Assembly: GCA_030706015.1 (NCBI GenBank)
Contig: JAUZPI010000047.1
Span: 1 to 34,026, forward strand
Origin: Bacillota bacterium
Lineage (GTDB): Bacteria > Bacillota > Clostridia > Clostridiales > Clostridiaceae
Length of the DNA: 34,026 nt
Reading direction: 5' to 3'
The notes beneath the pieces are model-generated. The model had not been told where the DNA came from, did not search any database, and saw only the letters and a list, made by a program, of their open reading frames with translations. Position numbers and translations under genes: made by a program. Every line of letters begins with the position of its first letter. Position 1 is the first letter of the stretch. This document shows positions 16,446-24,656 of this stretch, piece after piece.

Positions 16446-16503
16446 GGAGCATCACCTTTCTTATAAAAAATAAGATATCATTAATTTATATCATAATCTA
16501 AAA

Positions 16504-16532
16504 ATTATAGCAAAACTTTCTACGTTAGGCAA
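16504..16532 (-). promoter_or_regulatory. Promoter of the Cys-rich protein gene
   Basis: Minus strand -35 TTGCCT (16527-16532), 17-base spacer, -10 TATAAT (16504-16509). A second possible set lies just downstream (TTGCTA, 17 bases, TATAAA). Confidence 0.65.
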
Positions 16533-16569
16533 GATGTAATTTAAAAAACCTGGTATAATATATTAAAAA

Positions 16570-16581
16570 GAACACAGGTTT
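16570..16581 (+). promoter_or_regulatory. lexA: SOS (LexA) box of lexA
   Basis: GAACACAGGTTT matches the Gram-positive LexA operator GAAC-N4-GTTY. It overlaps the first bases of the lexA -35 element, so bound LexA would block its own promoter. Confidence 0.8.
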
Positions 16582-16608
16582 GATATTCATAAGATTATAT
16601 GTTATAAT
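16580..16608 (+). promoter_or_regulatory. lexA: lexA promoter
   Basis: -35 TTGATA (16580-16585), 17-base spacer, -10 TATAAT (16603-16608), about 25 bases before the ribosome site of lexA. Confidence 0.75.
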
Positions 16609-16638
16609 TTTGTAAAACAAAGATGAGAGGTGTAATAT

Positions 16639-17250
16639 ATGGTTAATAGCAAAGCTAATAGTAAAGAAATGGATATATATGAATTCATAAGACATGAAGT
16701 ACTTGCTAAAGGATATCCACCTTCCGTTAGAGAAATTTGCGCAAGAGTTGGGTTAAGTTCTACCTCTACTGTTCATGGATATTTAACTAGAATGGAAAAG
16801 AAAGGTTTAATTCGTAGAGACCCTACTAAACCTAGAGCTATAGAATTAATAAAAGATCCTGTGGTTAATAAGGAACTTATAGATATACCTATTGTTGGAA
16901 GAGTTCAAGCTGGTATGCCTATACTAGCTGTTGAAAACATTGAGGACTCCTTCTCTATTCCATTAAACTACTTAAAAAGCAAAAAAGATGTTTTTATGTT
17001 AAAGGTTTCTGGAGAGAGTATGATAGAGGCTGGTATACATGATGGAGACTTAGTGATAATTGAGAAAGTAAAAACTGCTTCTAATGGAGAAATAGTAGTT
17101 GCATTAATTGAAAATGAAGTAACCATTAAAAGATTTTTTAAAGAAAAAGATTTTATAAGACTTCAGCCTGAAAATAGCACTATGGAACCTATTATTGTAA
17201 ATGATTGTACAATTGTAGGAAAACTTATAGGACTATATAGGTCATACTAA
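16639..17250 (+). CDS. lexA: LexA repressor, SOS regulator
   Basis: Repressor of the DNA damage regulon; RecA-stimulated self-cleavage inactivates it. It is 203 residues, of normal length. The N-terminal winged helix (about 1-70) includes PPSVREICARVGLSSTSTVH. The C-terminal S24 peptidase domain has the cleavage site Ala91-Gly92 in RVQAGMPI, nucleophile Ser127 (SGESM) and base Lys164 (EVTIKRFF), so it should be cleavable. The ribosome site is AGAGGTG before the ATG. The upstream SOS box overlapping the promoter indicates autoregulation. It is divergent from the Cys-rich gene and convergent with the PLP enzyme gene. Confidence 0.98.
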   Translation: MVNSKANSKEMDIYEFIRHEVLAKGYPPSVREICARVGLSSTSTVHGYLTRMEKKGLIRRDPTKPRAIELIKDPVVNKELIDIPIVGRVQAGMPILAVENIEDSFSIPLNYLKSKKDVFMLKVSGESMIEAGIHDGDLVIIEKVKTASNGEIVVALIENEVTIKRFFKEKDFIRLQPENSTMEPIIVNDCTIVGKLIGLYRSY

Positions 17251-17257
17251 AATTAAG

Positions 17258-17297
17258 AAAGCATGCTGTAATTAGACTAATAGCTACAACATGCTTT
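17258..17297. terminator. Shared terminator between lexA and the convergent PLP enzyme gene
   Basis: Stem AAAGCATG (17258-17265) / CATGCTTT (17290-17297), with an additional GTA/TAC pair inside. TGTTTTATTTTA follows on the plus strand and TTCTTAATTTTAG on the minus strand. Confidence 0.75.
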
Positions 17298-17300
17298 GTT

Positions 17301-18587
17301 TTATTTTATAATTCTAGAGAGAGCTATCAATATTCCAATCTTTGCATGATCAAATGTTAGTCCACCTTGAAGATATGCTATATATGGTTCTCTTATTGGT
17401 GCATCAGCAGATAATTCTATAGATGAACCCTGTATAAATGCTCCTGCTGCCATTATTACCTGATCTTCATAACCTGGCATATCCCATGGTTCGCATTCAA
17501 GAAATGAATCTATTGGCGAACCTGCTTGGATTCCTTTGCAGAAGTTAATTAAATTTTCTTTATTATTAAATTTAATTGCCTGAATTATATCGCTTCTTTC
17601 ATCAGTATACTTAGGAAGCACTTCAAAGCCTGCCAACTCCATTATTCTTGCACAAAATACTGCGCCCTTTAATGCTTCCATAGCTACATGAGGTGCTAAG
17701 AACAGACCTTGGAAAAGTTGTCTCATTACCCCGAAGGTAGAACCACATTCTCCCCCTATTCCTGGGATGGTTAATCTATAAGAGGCTTGAGTTACATACT
17801 CCTCTTTACCTACTATATATCCACCTGTAGGAGCTATTCCCCCTCCTATGTTCTTAATAAGTGATCCTGCAGCTAAATCTGCCCCCACATCCGTTGGCTC
17901 TTTAACGTCAATAAATTCGCCATAGCAATTATCTACAAAACAAATTACATCTTCTTTTACTGATTTAACTCTTTTTATTATTTCTTCGAGTTCACTTATA
18001 ACCAATGAATTTCTCCAACCATAACCTGTAGATCTTTGAATGTGCACTAGTTTTATAGAATTATCACTTTTTAATTGATTTTCAACTTCAGATAGGTTTA
18101 CCTTTCCCTCTTCAGTTAAATCTATTTTTTTATATTTAACGCCGTAATCCATTAAGGAGCCATTATTACCCTTATCTTTATTTAAACCTATAATGTTATG
18201 TAAGGTATCATATGGAGTTCCACATACAGAAATCATGGTATCGCCAGGTCTAAGATTTCCAAAAAGTGCTGCACCAATGGCATGAGTACCATTTACAAAA
18301 TGAGGTCTAACCAATGCACTTTCGCAATTAAAGATTCTTGCGTATACTTTATCAAGAGAATCTCTTCCTATATCTCCATAACCATAGCCTGTAGAATTTG
18401 TAAAATGAGCATCACTTATTCTTTCTTCTTGAAGGGCATTTAAAACTTTTAATTGATTATATTCTCTAATCGAGTTGTATTTTTTAAATTGCTCACTTAC
18501 ATCCTTTAAAGCAGCTTCTTGTAATTCAAGAACTTTACCATTTATGTGGTATTTGTTTATTAAAAATTGTTTAGTTATATCTATCAT
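17301..18587 (-). CDS. Methionine gamma-lyase family / aluminium resistance family PLP enzyme
   Basis: PLP-dependent fold-type I enzyme of 428 residues (PF06838), related to cystathionine beta- and methionine gamma-lyases and to B. subtilis YnbB. The likely PLP lysine is Lys245 in AGSLIKNIGGGIAP. Other family segments are SGYGYGDIGRD-like (TGYGYGDIGRDSLD), RPHFVNGTHAIGAALFG, IQRSTGYGWRNS and CFVDNCYGEF. The true reaction is not settled for this family, so neither methionine lyase nor aluminium resistance should be assumed. The ribosome site AAAAGGAG is about 11 bases before the ATG. The gene follows the hfq terminator and is its own unit. In many Firmicutes this family member sits beside hfq-miaA, as here. 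Confidence 0.9.
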   Translation of the reverse strand: MIDITKQFLINKYHINGKVLELQEAALKDVSEQFKKYNSIREYNQLKVLNALQEERISDAHFTNSTGYGYGDIGRDSLDKVYARIFNCESALVRPHFVNGTHAIGAALFGNLRPGDTMISVCGTPYDTLHNIIGLNKDKGNNGSLMDYGVKYKKIDLTEEGKVNLSEVENQLKSDNSIKLVHIQRSTGYGWRNSLVISELEEIIKRVKSVKEDVICFVDNCYGEFIDVKEPTDVGADLAAGSLIKNIGGGIAPTGGYIVGKEEYVTQASYRLTIPGIGGECGSTFGVMRQLFQGLFLAPHVAMEALKGAVFCARIMELAGFEVLPKYTDERSDIIQAIKFNNKENLINFCKGIQAGSPIDSFLECEPWDMPGYEDQVIMAAGAFIQGSSIELSADAPIREPYIAYLQGGLTFDHAKIGILIALSRIIK

Positions 18588-18639
18588 TTGTGTATATGTC
18601 TCCTTTTTATAATTTCTATAGATATATTATCATAATAAA

Positions 18640-18669
18640 AAAAAATAGGCAATTTTTCGCCTATTTTTT
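18640..18669 (-). terminator. Terminator of hfq, overlapping its stop codon
   Basis: 11-bp stem AAAAAATAGGC (18640-18650) / GCCTATTTTTT (18659-18669). Read on the minus strand it ends in a T9 run. The stop codon of hfq (18669-18671) overlaps the outer edge of the stem. Confidence 0.88.
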
Positions 18670-18923
18670 TAACCTTCGTTTTCATCATTTTCATTAGATT
18701 GTTGGTTAAATAGAATTGGTGTTAAAGGTGTAACAGTTGATATAGCATGCTTATAAACCATATTTTGTTTACCATCGCAATCAAGTATAACAGTAAAACT
18801 ATCAAAACCCTTTACATTTCCTCTAAGTTGAAAACCATTTGTTAAATAAACTGTAACAGGTATTCTATTCTTTCTTGCACTATTTAGAAATATATCTTGT
18901 AGATTGTTTGTTGATTTGTTCAT
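18669..18923 (-). CDS. hfq: RNA-binding protein Hfq
   Basis: Hexameric Sm-like RNA chaperone of 84 residues. The Sm1 region contains LQDIFLNSARKNRIPVTVYL and NGFQLRGNVKGFDSFTVIL; the Sm2 signature YKHAISTV is present. A short acidic Asn/Glu-rich tail follows. The start is placed at ATG 18923, since AGAGGTGG lies five to eight bases upstream; a GTG at 18932 would overlap that site and add three residues. It lies 67 bases downstream of miaA, as in many bacteria, and its transcript ends at the terminator overlapping its stop codon. Confidence 0.97.
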   Translation of the reverse strand: MNKSTNNLQDIFLNSARKNRIPVTVYLTNGFQLRGNVKGFDSFTVILDCDGKQNMVYKHAISTVTPLTPILFNQQSNENDENEG

Positions 18924-18990
18924 ATAGACCACCTCTCTACTATCTTTACTTATTTAATTCTACAATAATTTATAAATTCCTCTTTTTTTT

Positions 18991-19932
18991 CTATAATTTT
19001 AATTTTTTAATTTTAATCTTATTTACAATATAATCAACGATTTCTTCATCACTATTAAAATCATCTTTGTTTATCCAGTTGACTCTATCATCTTTTCTAA
19101 ACCAAGTAAGTTGTCTTTTAGCATAATTTCTACTTCCCTGCTTTATCATATCTATGGCTTCATCCAATGTTATTAATCCATCCAAGTAAAAGAGTATCTC
19201 TTTATAGCCAATGCCCTTCATGGATTGCATAGTTGCATTATACCCCATTTTCTTCAATTTTATTACCTCTTCTACCAAGCCCATTTCAATCATTTTATCT
19301 ACCCGGCTATTAATTCGATTGTATAGAACTGCTCTATCCATTGTTAATACAAAGTAAAACACATTATAAGGTATATTATATATATCTTGTTCTGAATTAA
19401 ATTGACTTATAGTTTTGCCAGTAAGTTTATATACCTCCAATGCTCTAATCACTCTCTTAAGATCATTAGGAAATAATCGTTCATAGGATTCAGGATCTAC
19501 AGCCTTTAAAAGTTCATGAATATATTCTTTACCTTTTTTTTCAGCTAAATTTGTTAGATAGTTTCTATATTCTTCATCCTTATAAGCGCCAGTGAAGTCA
19601 TAATTGAATATTAATGAATTTATGTAAAGGCCGGTACCGCCAACTAATAGGGGCTCATTACCTTTTGCTAGTATTTCATCTATCTTCTTTGCTGCCAAAT
19701 TTTTATATTGAGCAACGCTAAACTCATCACCCGGGTCCAAGAAGTCAATTAGATAATGTGGAACACCCTGCATCTCATCCAAAGATACTTTAGCGGAACC
19801 AATGTCCATATGTTTATATATTTGCATAGAGTCACAGGATATTATTTCACCTTTTAATTTTTTTGATAATTGTATAGATATATCTGTCTTTCCTACTGCT
19901 GTAGGTCCAGCAATAATTATTAAATCCTTCAT
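18991..19932 (-). CDS. miaA: tRNA dimethylallyltransferase
   Basis: Transfers a dimethylallyl group to N6 of A37 in tRNAs reading UNN codons; MiaB, encoded upstream in the same cluster, then adds the methylthio group. It is 313 residues. The P-loop GPTAVGKT (residues 9-16) begins the protein, followed by ISCDSMQIYKHMDIGSAK, PHYLIDFLDPGDEFSVAQY and GGTGLYINSL, then the C-terminal ARNYAKRQLTWFRK-type motif (here SRNYAKRQLTWFRKDDRV). The ATG at 19932 has no Shine-Dalgarno directly before it; a strong AAGGAGG lies 43 bases upstream with a hairpin between (see the leader entry). Spacing from mutL is 81 bases. Confidence 0.97.
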   Translation of the reverse strand: MKDLIIIAGPTAVGKTDISIQLSKKLKGEIISCDSMQIYKHMDIGSAKVSLDEMQGVPHYLIDFLDPGDEFSVAQYKNLAAKKIDEILAKGNEPLLVGGTGLYINSLIFNYDFTGAYKDEEYRNYLTNLAEKKGKEYIHELLKAVDPESYERLFPNDLKRVIRALEVYKLTGKTISQFNSEQDIYNIPYNVFYFVLTMDRAVLYNRINSRVDKMIEMGLVEEVIKLKKMGYNATMQSMKGIGYKEILFYLDGLITLDEAIDMIKQGSRNYAKRQLTWFRKDDRVNWINKDDFNSDEEIVDYIVNKIKIKKLKL

Positions 19933-19944
19933 GCTTATCTAAAA

Positions 19945-19984
19945 GTAATTTCATACTGCGAAATTACCAGTGTAACCTCCTTAA
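19945..19984 (-). promoter_or_regulatory. miaA: miaA leader: strong ribosome site, hairpin and possible CTG micro-ORF
   Basis: On the minus strand TTAAGGAGG (19976-19984) is followed after five bases by CTG. A perfect 8-bp hairpin GTAATTTC-GCAGTAT-GAAATTAC (19967 down to 19945) comes next, and then TTTT. A CTG-started frame of 11 codons would end in TAA two bases before the miaA ATG. Reinitiation, or looping out of the hairpin, could link this ribosome site to miaA. Confidence 0.45.
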
Positions 19985-20013
19985 AATCTTTATATCGGGG
20001 AAACTAATTTAGA

Positions 20014-21891
20014 TTACTGAATTCTTTTGAATCTCTTTTCTAATTCATTTAAAGTTATTTTAATGATAGTTGGTCTGCCATGAGGGCAATTAAATGGATC
20101 TTGAATAAACCTTAACGTCTCTATTAATACCCTCATCTCTTCCATTGATAAATTATCATTTGCTTTTACTGCAGCTTTACATGCAAGTGAGGCGATTTTG
20201 TTGTATTTAACATCAATGGTTTCTCCAGAACCCATGTTCTTAATATTATCCAATATGCTCATAAATAAACCATTTATGTCTGGCTTACCTAGAATTAGCG
20301 GCACCTCTCTAATGCTAATAGTATTTTCCCCAAAAGGCTCTATATTAAAGCCTATATTTTTAAATACAACTGTATTTTCTATATAATAAATATAATCATC
20401 AGGAGTTAGTTCAATAACAATTGGAGAAATAAGTACTTGCGCAGTAACTTCCCTGTTTTTAATTTCTTCCCTGTATTTTTCAAATAAAATTTTTTCATGG
20501 GCAGCATGCTGATCCACTATAAAGAGACCATCTGGACCCTCACATAATATATAAGTGTTACTGAATTGACCAATAACCCTTGGCATTGGAAACTTAGCTT
20601 CAGGTATTATTTTGTATTCAGTATCAGTTTCTTTTTCTTTTTCTTCCAACAGGACAGCTTTATCATTACTAAATTTTGTTTTAAAGTGCTCAGGTTCTTC
20701 CCTAAATTTAAAATTTTCTTCCTTTACCTCTATAGGATTATTATTAATAGCAGAAATATCAGGCAGCTTTCTAGATTCTTCATTATCAAGTGGTCGCAAA
20801 TCGATAGGAAGCTGAACAGTTACTGGTGCTGGTGGAAAAATAGTATTGTCAATGCCCAATGAAACATCTGAATAATCTTCTTCTATTTGATAAGATGAAT
20901 TAAGGCTATTTCTTAAGTCATGATGAACAGCATCGAACACTAGTTTAAAAATCTCTCTATCATCTCTAAACTTTACCTCTGACTTAGTTGGATGCACATT
21001 AACATCAACGTATTCAGGAAAAATGTCCAGGAATAATACAAAAAACGGGAATTTATTAATTGTTAAAAAGGATTTAAAAGCTTGTTCTACAGCTGTTGTA
21101 ATTAGCTTATTTTTAACGTACCTTTTATTAATAAAAATACTTTGATTATTTCTACTTCCACGGCTAATTTCTGAATTTCCAATGTAACCATGAACAGAAG
21201 CAATATCAGAATGTTTCTCAAATTGAATTAAGCTTTCAGAAACAGTTTTTCCATAAATACTTCTAATAGTGTCTAACAAATTTTCAGTACTATAGGTAGT
21301 CAGCACCTTTTTACTATTATTAAATAATCTAAAGGAAACATTAGTGTTAGCAAGAGCCAATCTATTTACTATATCTGATATTAATGCTGCCTCTCTTTGA
21401 TAGGATTTTAGAAACTTTTTTCTAGCAGGTACATTAAAAAATAAATCTGATACCTCAATTGTAGTACCGATATTGCAGCCTACATCCTTAACATAATCTA
21501 CTATACCTCCACTAATAGAGATTTCCTTGCCATAATCAAAGTCCTTTGTTCTACTTCTAAGAATTGTATTAGAAACAGCAGATATACTTGCTAGAGCTTC
21601 CCCTCTAAACCCAAAGGTAGTTAAGGAATATATATCGTCTACATTACCTATTTTACTTGTGGCATGAGGTAAAAAGGCCTTATGAACATCTTCGGGATAT
21701 ATGCCATAGCCATCATCTGTGATTTTAATATACTTTTGACCGCCCTCTTTAACTTCAATGATTATATTTTTAGCTTCAGCATCTATACTATTTTCAACTA
21801 ATTCTTTTATTACAGAAAAAGGTCTCTCTACAACTTCACCAGCTGCAATCTTGTTTGATGTTTCAGTGCTTAATAAATTTATCCTTTTCAT
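20014..21891 (-). CDS. mutL: DNA mismatch repair protein MutL (endonuclease type)
   Basis: Couples mismatch recognition by MutS to strand removal. It is 625 residues. The N-terminal GHKL ATPase shows IAAGEVVERPFSVIKELVEN, DDGYGI and TTFGFRGEALASISAV. A variable linker (about 330-430) follows. The C-terminal domain carries the metal-binding endonuclease motif DQHAAHEKILFE (Asp460, His462, Glu466, Glu471), plus ACKAAVKAND and CPHGRPT, as in MutL proteins of organisms without MutH. The ribosome site AAGGTGAT precedes the ATG. The gene begins 15 bases after mutS ends, so the two are co-transcribed. Confidence 0.98.
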   Translation of the reverse strand: MKRINLLSTETSNKIAAGEVVERPFSVIKELVENSIDAEAKNIIIEVKEGGQKYIKITDDGYGIYPEDVHKAFLPHATSKIGNVDDIYSLTTFGFRGEALASISAVSNTILRSRTKDFDYGKEISISGGIVDYVKDVGCNIGTTIEVSDLFFNVPARKKFLKSYQREAALISDIVNRLALANTNVSFRLFNNSKKVLTTYSTENLLDTIRSIYGKTVSESLIQFEKHSDIASVHGYIGNSEISRGSRNNQSIFINKRYVKNKLITTAVEQAFKSFLTINKFPFFVLFLDIFPEYVDVNVHPTKSEVKFRDDREIFKLVFDAVHHDLRNSLNSSYQIEEDYSDVSLGIDNTIFPPAPVTVQLPIDLRPLDNEESRKLPDISAINNNPIEVKEENFKFREEPEHFKTKFSNDKAVLLEEKEKETDTEYKIIPEAKFPMPRVIGQFSNTYILCEGPDGLFIVDQHAAHEKILFEKYREEIKNREVTAQVLISPIVIELTPDDYIYYIENTVVFKNIGFNIEPFGENTISIREVPLILGKPDINGLFMSILDNIKNMGSGETIDVKYNKIASLACKAAVKANDNLSMEEMRVLIETLRFIQDPFNCPHGRPTIIKITLNELEKRFKRIQ

Positions 21892-21906
21892 CTTATCACC
21901 TTAAGT

Positions 21907-24606
21907 TTATAAAGATTTAGCTTTCTTTATAATTTCATATAGTTTATTCATACTTTCCATAGGTGTCATTGATAATATATCTATAGAAGCAATATCATTT
22001 AATAAATTTTCCTTTTCTAAGTCAGAAAAACCAATCTGCTGCATATTTTTAGTATCTTTGTTTTTCTTTATACTTGAGTTTTTATTTGCATCTGCTTCTT
22101 TTGGTATATCATCTTGCACTACAATCGCTTTTTCTTCGGAAACACTAGTGCAAATATCAGATTTTTTATTTTGAATTGAGTCTAAAGCTATTTCATCTTT
22201 GTTTTGGTTCTCTAACTCAAATAAAATTTCTTTAGCCCTGCTTATAACCTGCTCTGGTAATCCTGCTAGTTTTCCTACTTCTATGCCATAGGATTCATCA
22301 GCAGCTCCTTTTATAATCTTTCTTAAAAATACAATTTCATCATCAATCTTTTTAACAGCTACACAGTAATTCTTTAGTCCATCAATTATACCTTCAAGTC
22401 TTGTTAGTTCGTGATAGTGCGTAGCAAATAGAGTTTTGCATTTCATATCTTTATTTGAACAAATATACTCTATAACGGACCAAGCAATACTTAGACCATC
22501 GTAGGTACTTGTTCCTCTGCCTACTTCATCTAATAGTATAAGACTTTTTTGTGTAGCATTTTTAAGTATATTTGAAACTTCCCACATCTCAACCATAAAG
22601 GTACTTTTTCCAGCTGCTAAATCATCTGAAGCACCTATTCTTGTAAATATCTTATCACTAATTGAAATCCTTGCCTCTTCAGCAGGTACAAAGCCTCCAA
22701 TTTGCGCCATAACTGCTATTAGAGCCACTTGCCTCATATATGTAGACTTACCAGCCATATTCGGTCCTGTAATAAGTATTAACTGTTCATCCTTTGTATC
22801 TAAATAGGTGTCATTAGCAACAAAAGCACCATTAGGTATAACTTTTTCAACTACAGGATGCCTTCCGTTTTTTATAGAAATAATTCCGTCATTAGTTATT
22901 TCAGGCTTGCAATAATTATTTTCAAGGGCTGCAGTAGCTAAAGAGCTTAAACAATCTAACTCTGATAATAATTTTGCACTCTTTTTCATCCTATCTATAT
23001 GCACTAAGACTGTATTTCTAATTTCAACAAAAAGCTCATATTCTAAGTTTATTAGTTTTTCTTCGGCACCTAGTATTTTTTCTTCCATTTCTTTTAGCTC
23101 AGGGGTTATATATCTTTCACAATTTGCTAGGGTTTGTTTTCTAATATATCTACCTTCCGGAACGGAGCTTAAATTTGATTTAGTTATTTCAAGGTAGTAT
23201 CCGAATACTTTATTATAGCTTACCTTTAGAGACTTTATTCCAGTAGCTTCCCTCTCCTGAGCCTCAAGAGAAGCGATCCATTCCTTACCGTGTACCTTAG
23301 CATTTCTAAGCTTATCTACTTCCTCACTAAAACCATCTTTTATAATATTACCTTCTTTAATGGACAAAGATGGGTTATTACAAATTGAATCATCAAGTAT
23401 CGCATATATATCCTGTAATTCGTCTAGTTCTCCATATAAATTATTAAGAAGTGTACTATTAAATTGTTTTATTAAATTTTTAACAGCAGGTATCTTCTCA
23501 ATGGAATTTTTCAAGAATAAAAGTTCTTTTGCATTTACGGACTGAGAAGAAATTTTCCCTACTAACCTCTCTATATCATATATTTGTTTCAAGGAATCCT
23601 TTATATCTTCATGCAGTGAAAGATTTAATGATAATTCTTCTACAGCATCTAAACGTGCCGTGATTTTATCAATATTAATTAAAGGTTGTTCAACCCATCT
23701 GCGCAATTGTCTTCCGCCCATAGCTGTGCTTGTTTTATCTAGAACCCAAAGAAGAGAACCTTTTTTACTTTTCTCTCTAATATTTTCTGTTAGTTCTAAG
23801 TTTCTTCTTGAGTTTATATCCATACTTAAATAATCTACTATTGAATAGTAATCTATCATGTCTATATGTGACAGTGATATCTTTTGAGTTTCATTTATAT
23901 ATGACAGCAATCCGTTTGCTGCATAATTTAATTCCTGGCTAAATAAAACTTCACCAAAATTAACAAATTGTTTTTCTAGGTTTTGTGTTGCTTTTTCAGA
24001 GAAGAAAGAATTCTCAAGCTTTGTAATGGAAGTATTAATCCGTTCATTTAAAACAGTAATTATATTGCAATCTGCAGTATCCTGAATTAATATTTCTTTT
24101 GGAGAAAACTTGGAAACCTCACCGAGTATTAAGTCTAAATCAAAGGTACCATCTGTGCAATTAAATTCTCCTGTAGAAACATCTGCGAGGCACAAACCAA
24201 TACGATTTTTATCAATATACAAACTCATAATGTAATTGTTTTTTGTTTCTTCTAAAAATGAAGAATCAGTAAAAGTTCCTGGAGTAATTATTTTCACTAT
24301 ATCTCTTTTTACTATTCCCTTAGCCACTGCAGGATCTTCAAGTTGTTCCCCAATGGCAACTTTATACCCTTTGGATATTAGCCTTCCTATATACACATTT
24401 GCAGAATGAAAAGGGACACCGCACATAGGAGCTCTTTTTTCTAGACCACAATCCTTACCTGTTAGTGTTAATTCTAACTCCTGGGATGCTATCTCTGCAT
24501 CTTCAAAAAACATTTCATAAAAGTCACCTAGTCTAAAAAATAAAATACAATCCTTACATTTTTCCTTAACTTGCATGTATTGCTGCATCATTGGAGTTAA
24601 GCCCAT
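21907..24606 (-). CDS. mutS: DNA mismatch repair protein MutS
   Basis: Mismatch-recognition ATPase of 899 residues, at the long end for the family because of a charged, Lys/Asn-rich insertion near the C-terminus (about 800-860). The N-terminal mismatch-reading motif is GDFYEMF (Phe29, Glu31). The core and clamp domains are typical. The ATPase shows Walker A GPNMAGKST (Gly614, Lys620), the signature SDDLAAGKSTFMVEM, Walker B LILLDEVGRGTSTYDG and the ATHYHEL switch. The ribosome site AGGAGGG lies a few bases before the ATG. Only 26 bases separate the start from a terminator at the end of miaB, so its promoter probably lies inside miaB or readthrough is used. Confidence 0.98.
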   Translation of the reverse strand: MGLTPMMQQYMQVKEKCKDCILFFRLGDFYEMFFEDAEIASQELELTLTGKDCGLEKRAPMCGVPFHSANVYIGRLISKGYKVAIGEQLEDPAVAKGIVKRDIVKIITPGTFTDSSFLEETKNNYIMSLYIDKNRIGLCLADVSTGEFNCTDGTFDLDLILGEVSKFSPKEILIQDTADCNIITVLNERINTSITKLENSFFSEKATQNLEKQFVNFGEVLFSQELNYAANGLLSYINETQKISLSHIDMIDYYSIVDYLSMDINSRRNLELTENIREKSKKGSLLWVLDKTSTAMGGRQLRRWVEQPLINIDKITARLDAVEELSLNLSLHEDIKDSLKQIYDIERLVGKISSQSVNAKELLFLKNSIEKIPAVKNLIKQFNSTLLNNLYGELDELQDIYAILDDSICNNPSLSIKEGNIIKDGFSEEVDKLRNAKVHGKEWIASLEAQEREATGIKSLKVSYNKVFGYYLEITKSNLSSVPEGRYIRKQTLANCERYITPELKEMEEKILGAEEKLINLEYELFVEIRNTVLVHIDRMKKSAKLLSELDCLSSLATAALENNYCKPEITNDGIISIKNGRHPVVEKVIPNGAFVANDTYLDTKDEQLILITGPNMAGKSTYMRQVALIAVMAQIGGFVPAEEARISISDKIFTRIGASDDLAAGKSTFMVEMWEVSNILKNATQKSLILLDEVGRGTSTYDGLSIAWSVIEYICSNKDMKCKTLFATHYHELTRLEGIIDGLKNYCVAVKKIDDEIVFLRKIIKGAADESYGIEVGKLAGLPEQVISRAKEILFELENQNKDEIALDSIQNKKSDICTSVSEEKAIVVQDDIPKEADANKNSSIKKNKDTKNMQQIGFSDLEKENLLNDIASIDILSMTPMESMNKLYEIIKKAKSL

Positions 24607-24632
24607 ATTTTTTCCCTCCTAATCAGTGTTAA

Positions 24633-24656
24633 AAAAAGCTCTAAAAAGAGCTTTTT
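24633..24656 (-). terminator. Terminator of miaB, overlapping its stop codon
   Basis: 9-bp stem AAAAAGCTC (24633-24641) / GAGCTTTTT (24648-24656), loop of six. On the minus strand GAGC is followed by seven T. The miaB stop TAA (24655-24657) lies in the stem. The mutS ribosome site follows within about 20 bases. Confidence 0.82.

Noticed and set aside
17301..18587. Assigning true methionine gamma-lyase or aluminium resistance activity
   Set aside because: Family names only; the reaction is not established for this group, so a function was not claimed.
20566..20862. Plus-strand reading frames of about 60-130 codons inside mutL, mutS, ispH and other genes
   Set aside because: They lie antisense to well-supported genes, lack ribosome sites and have compositions typical of shadow frames.
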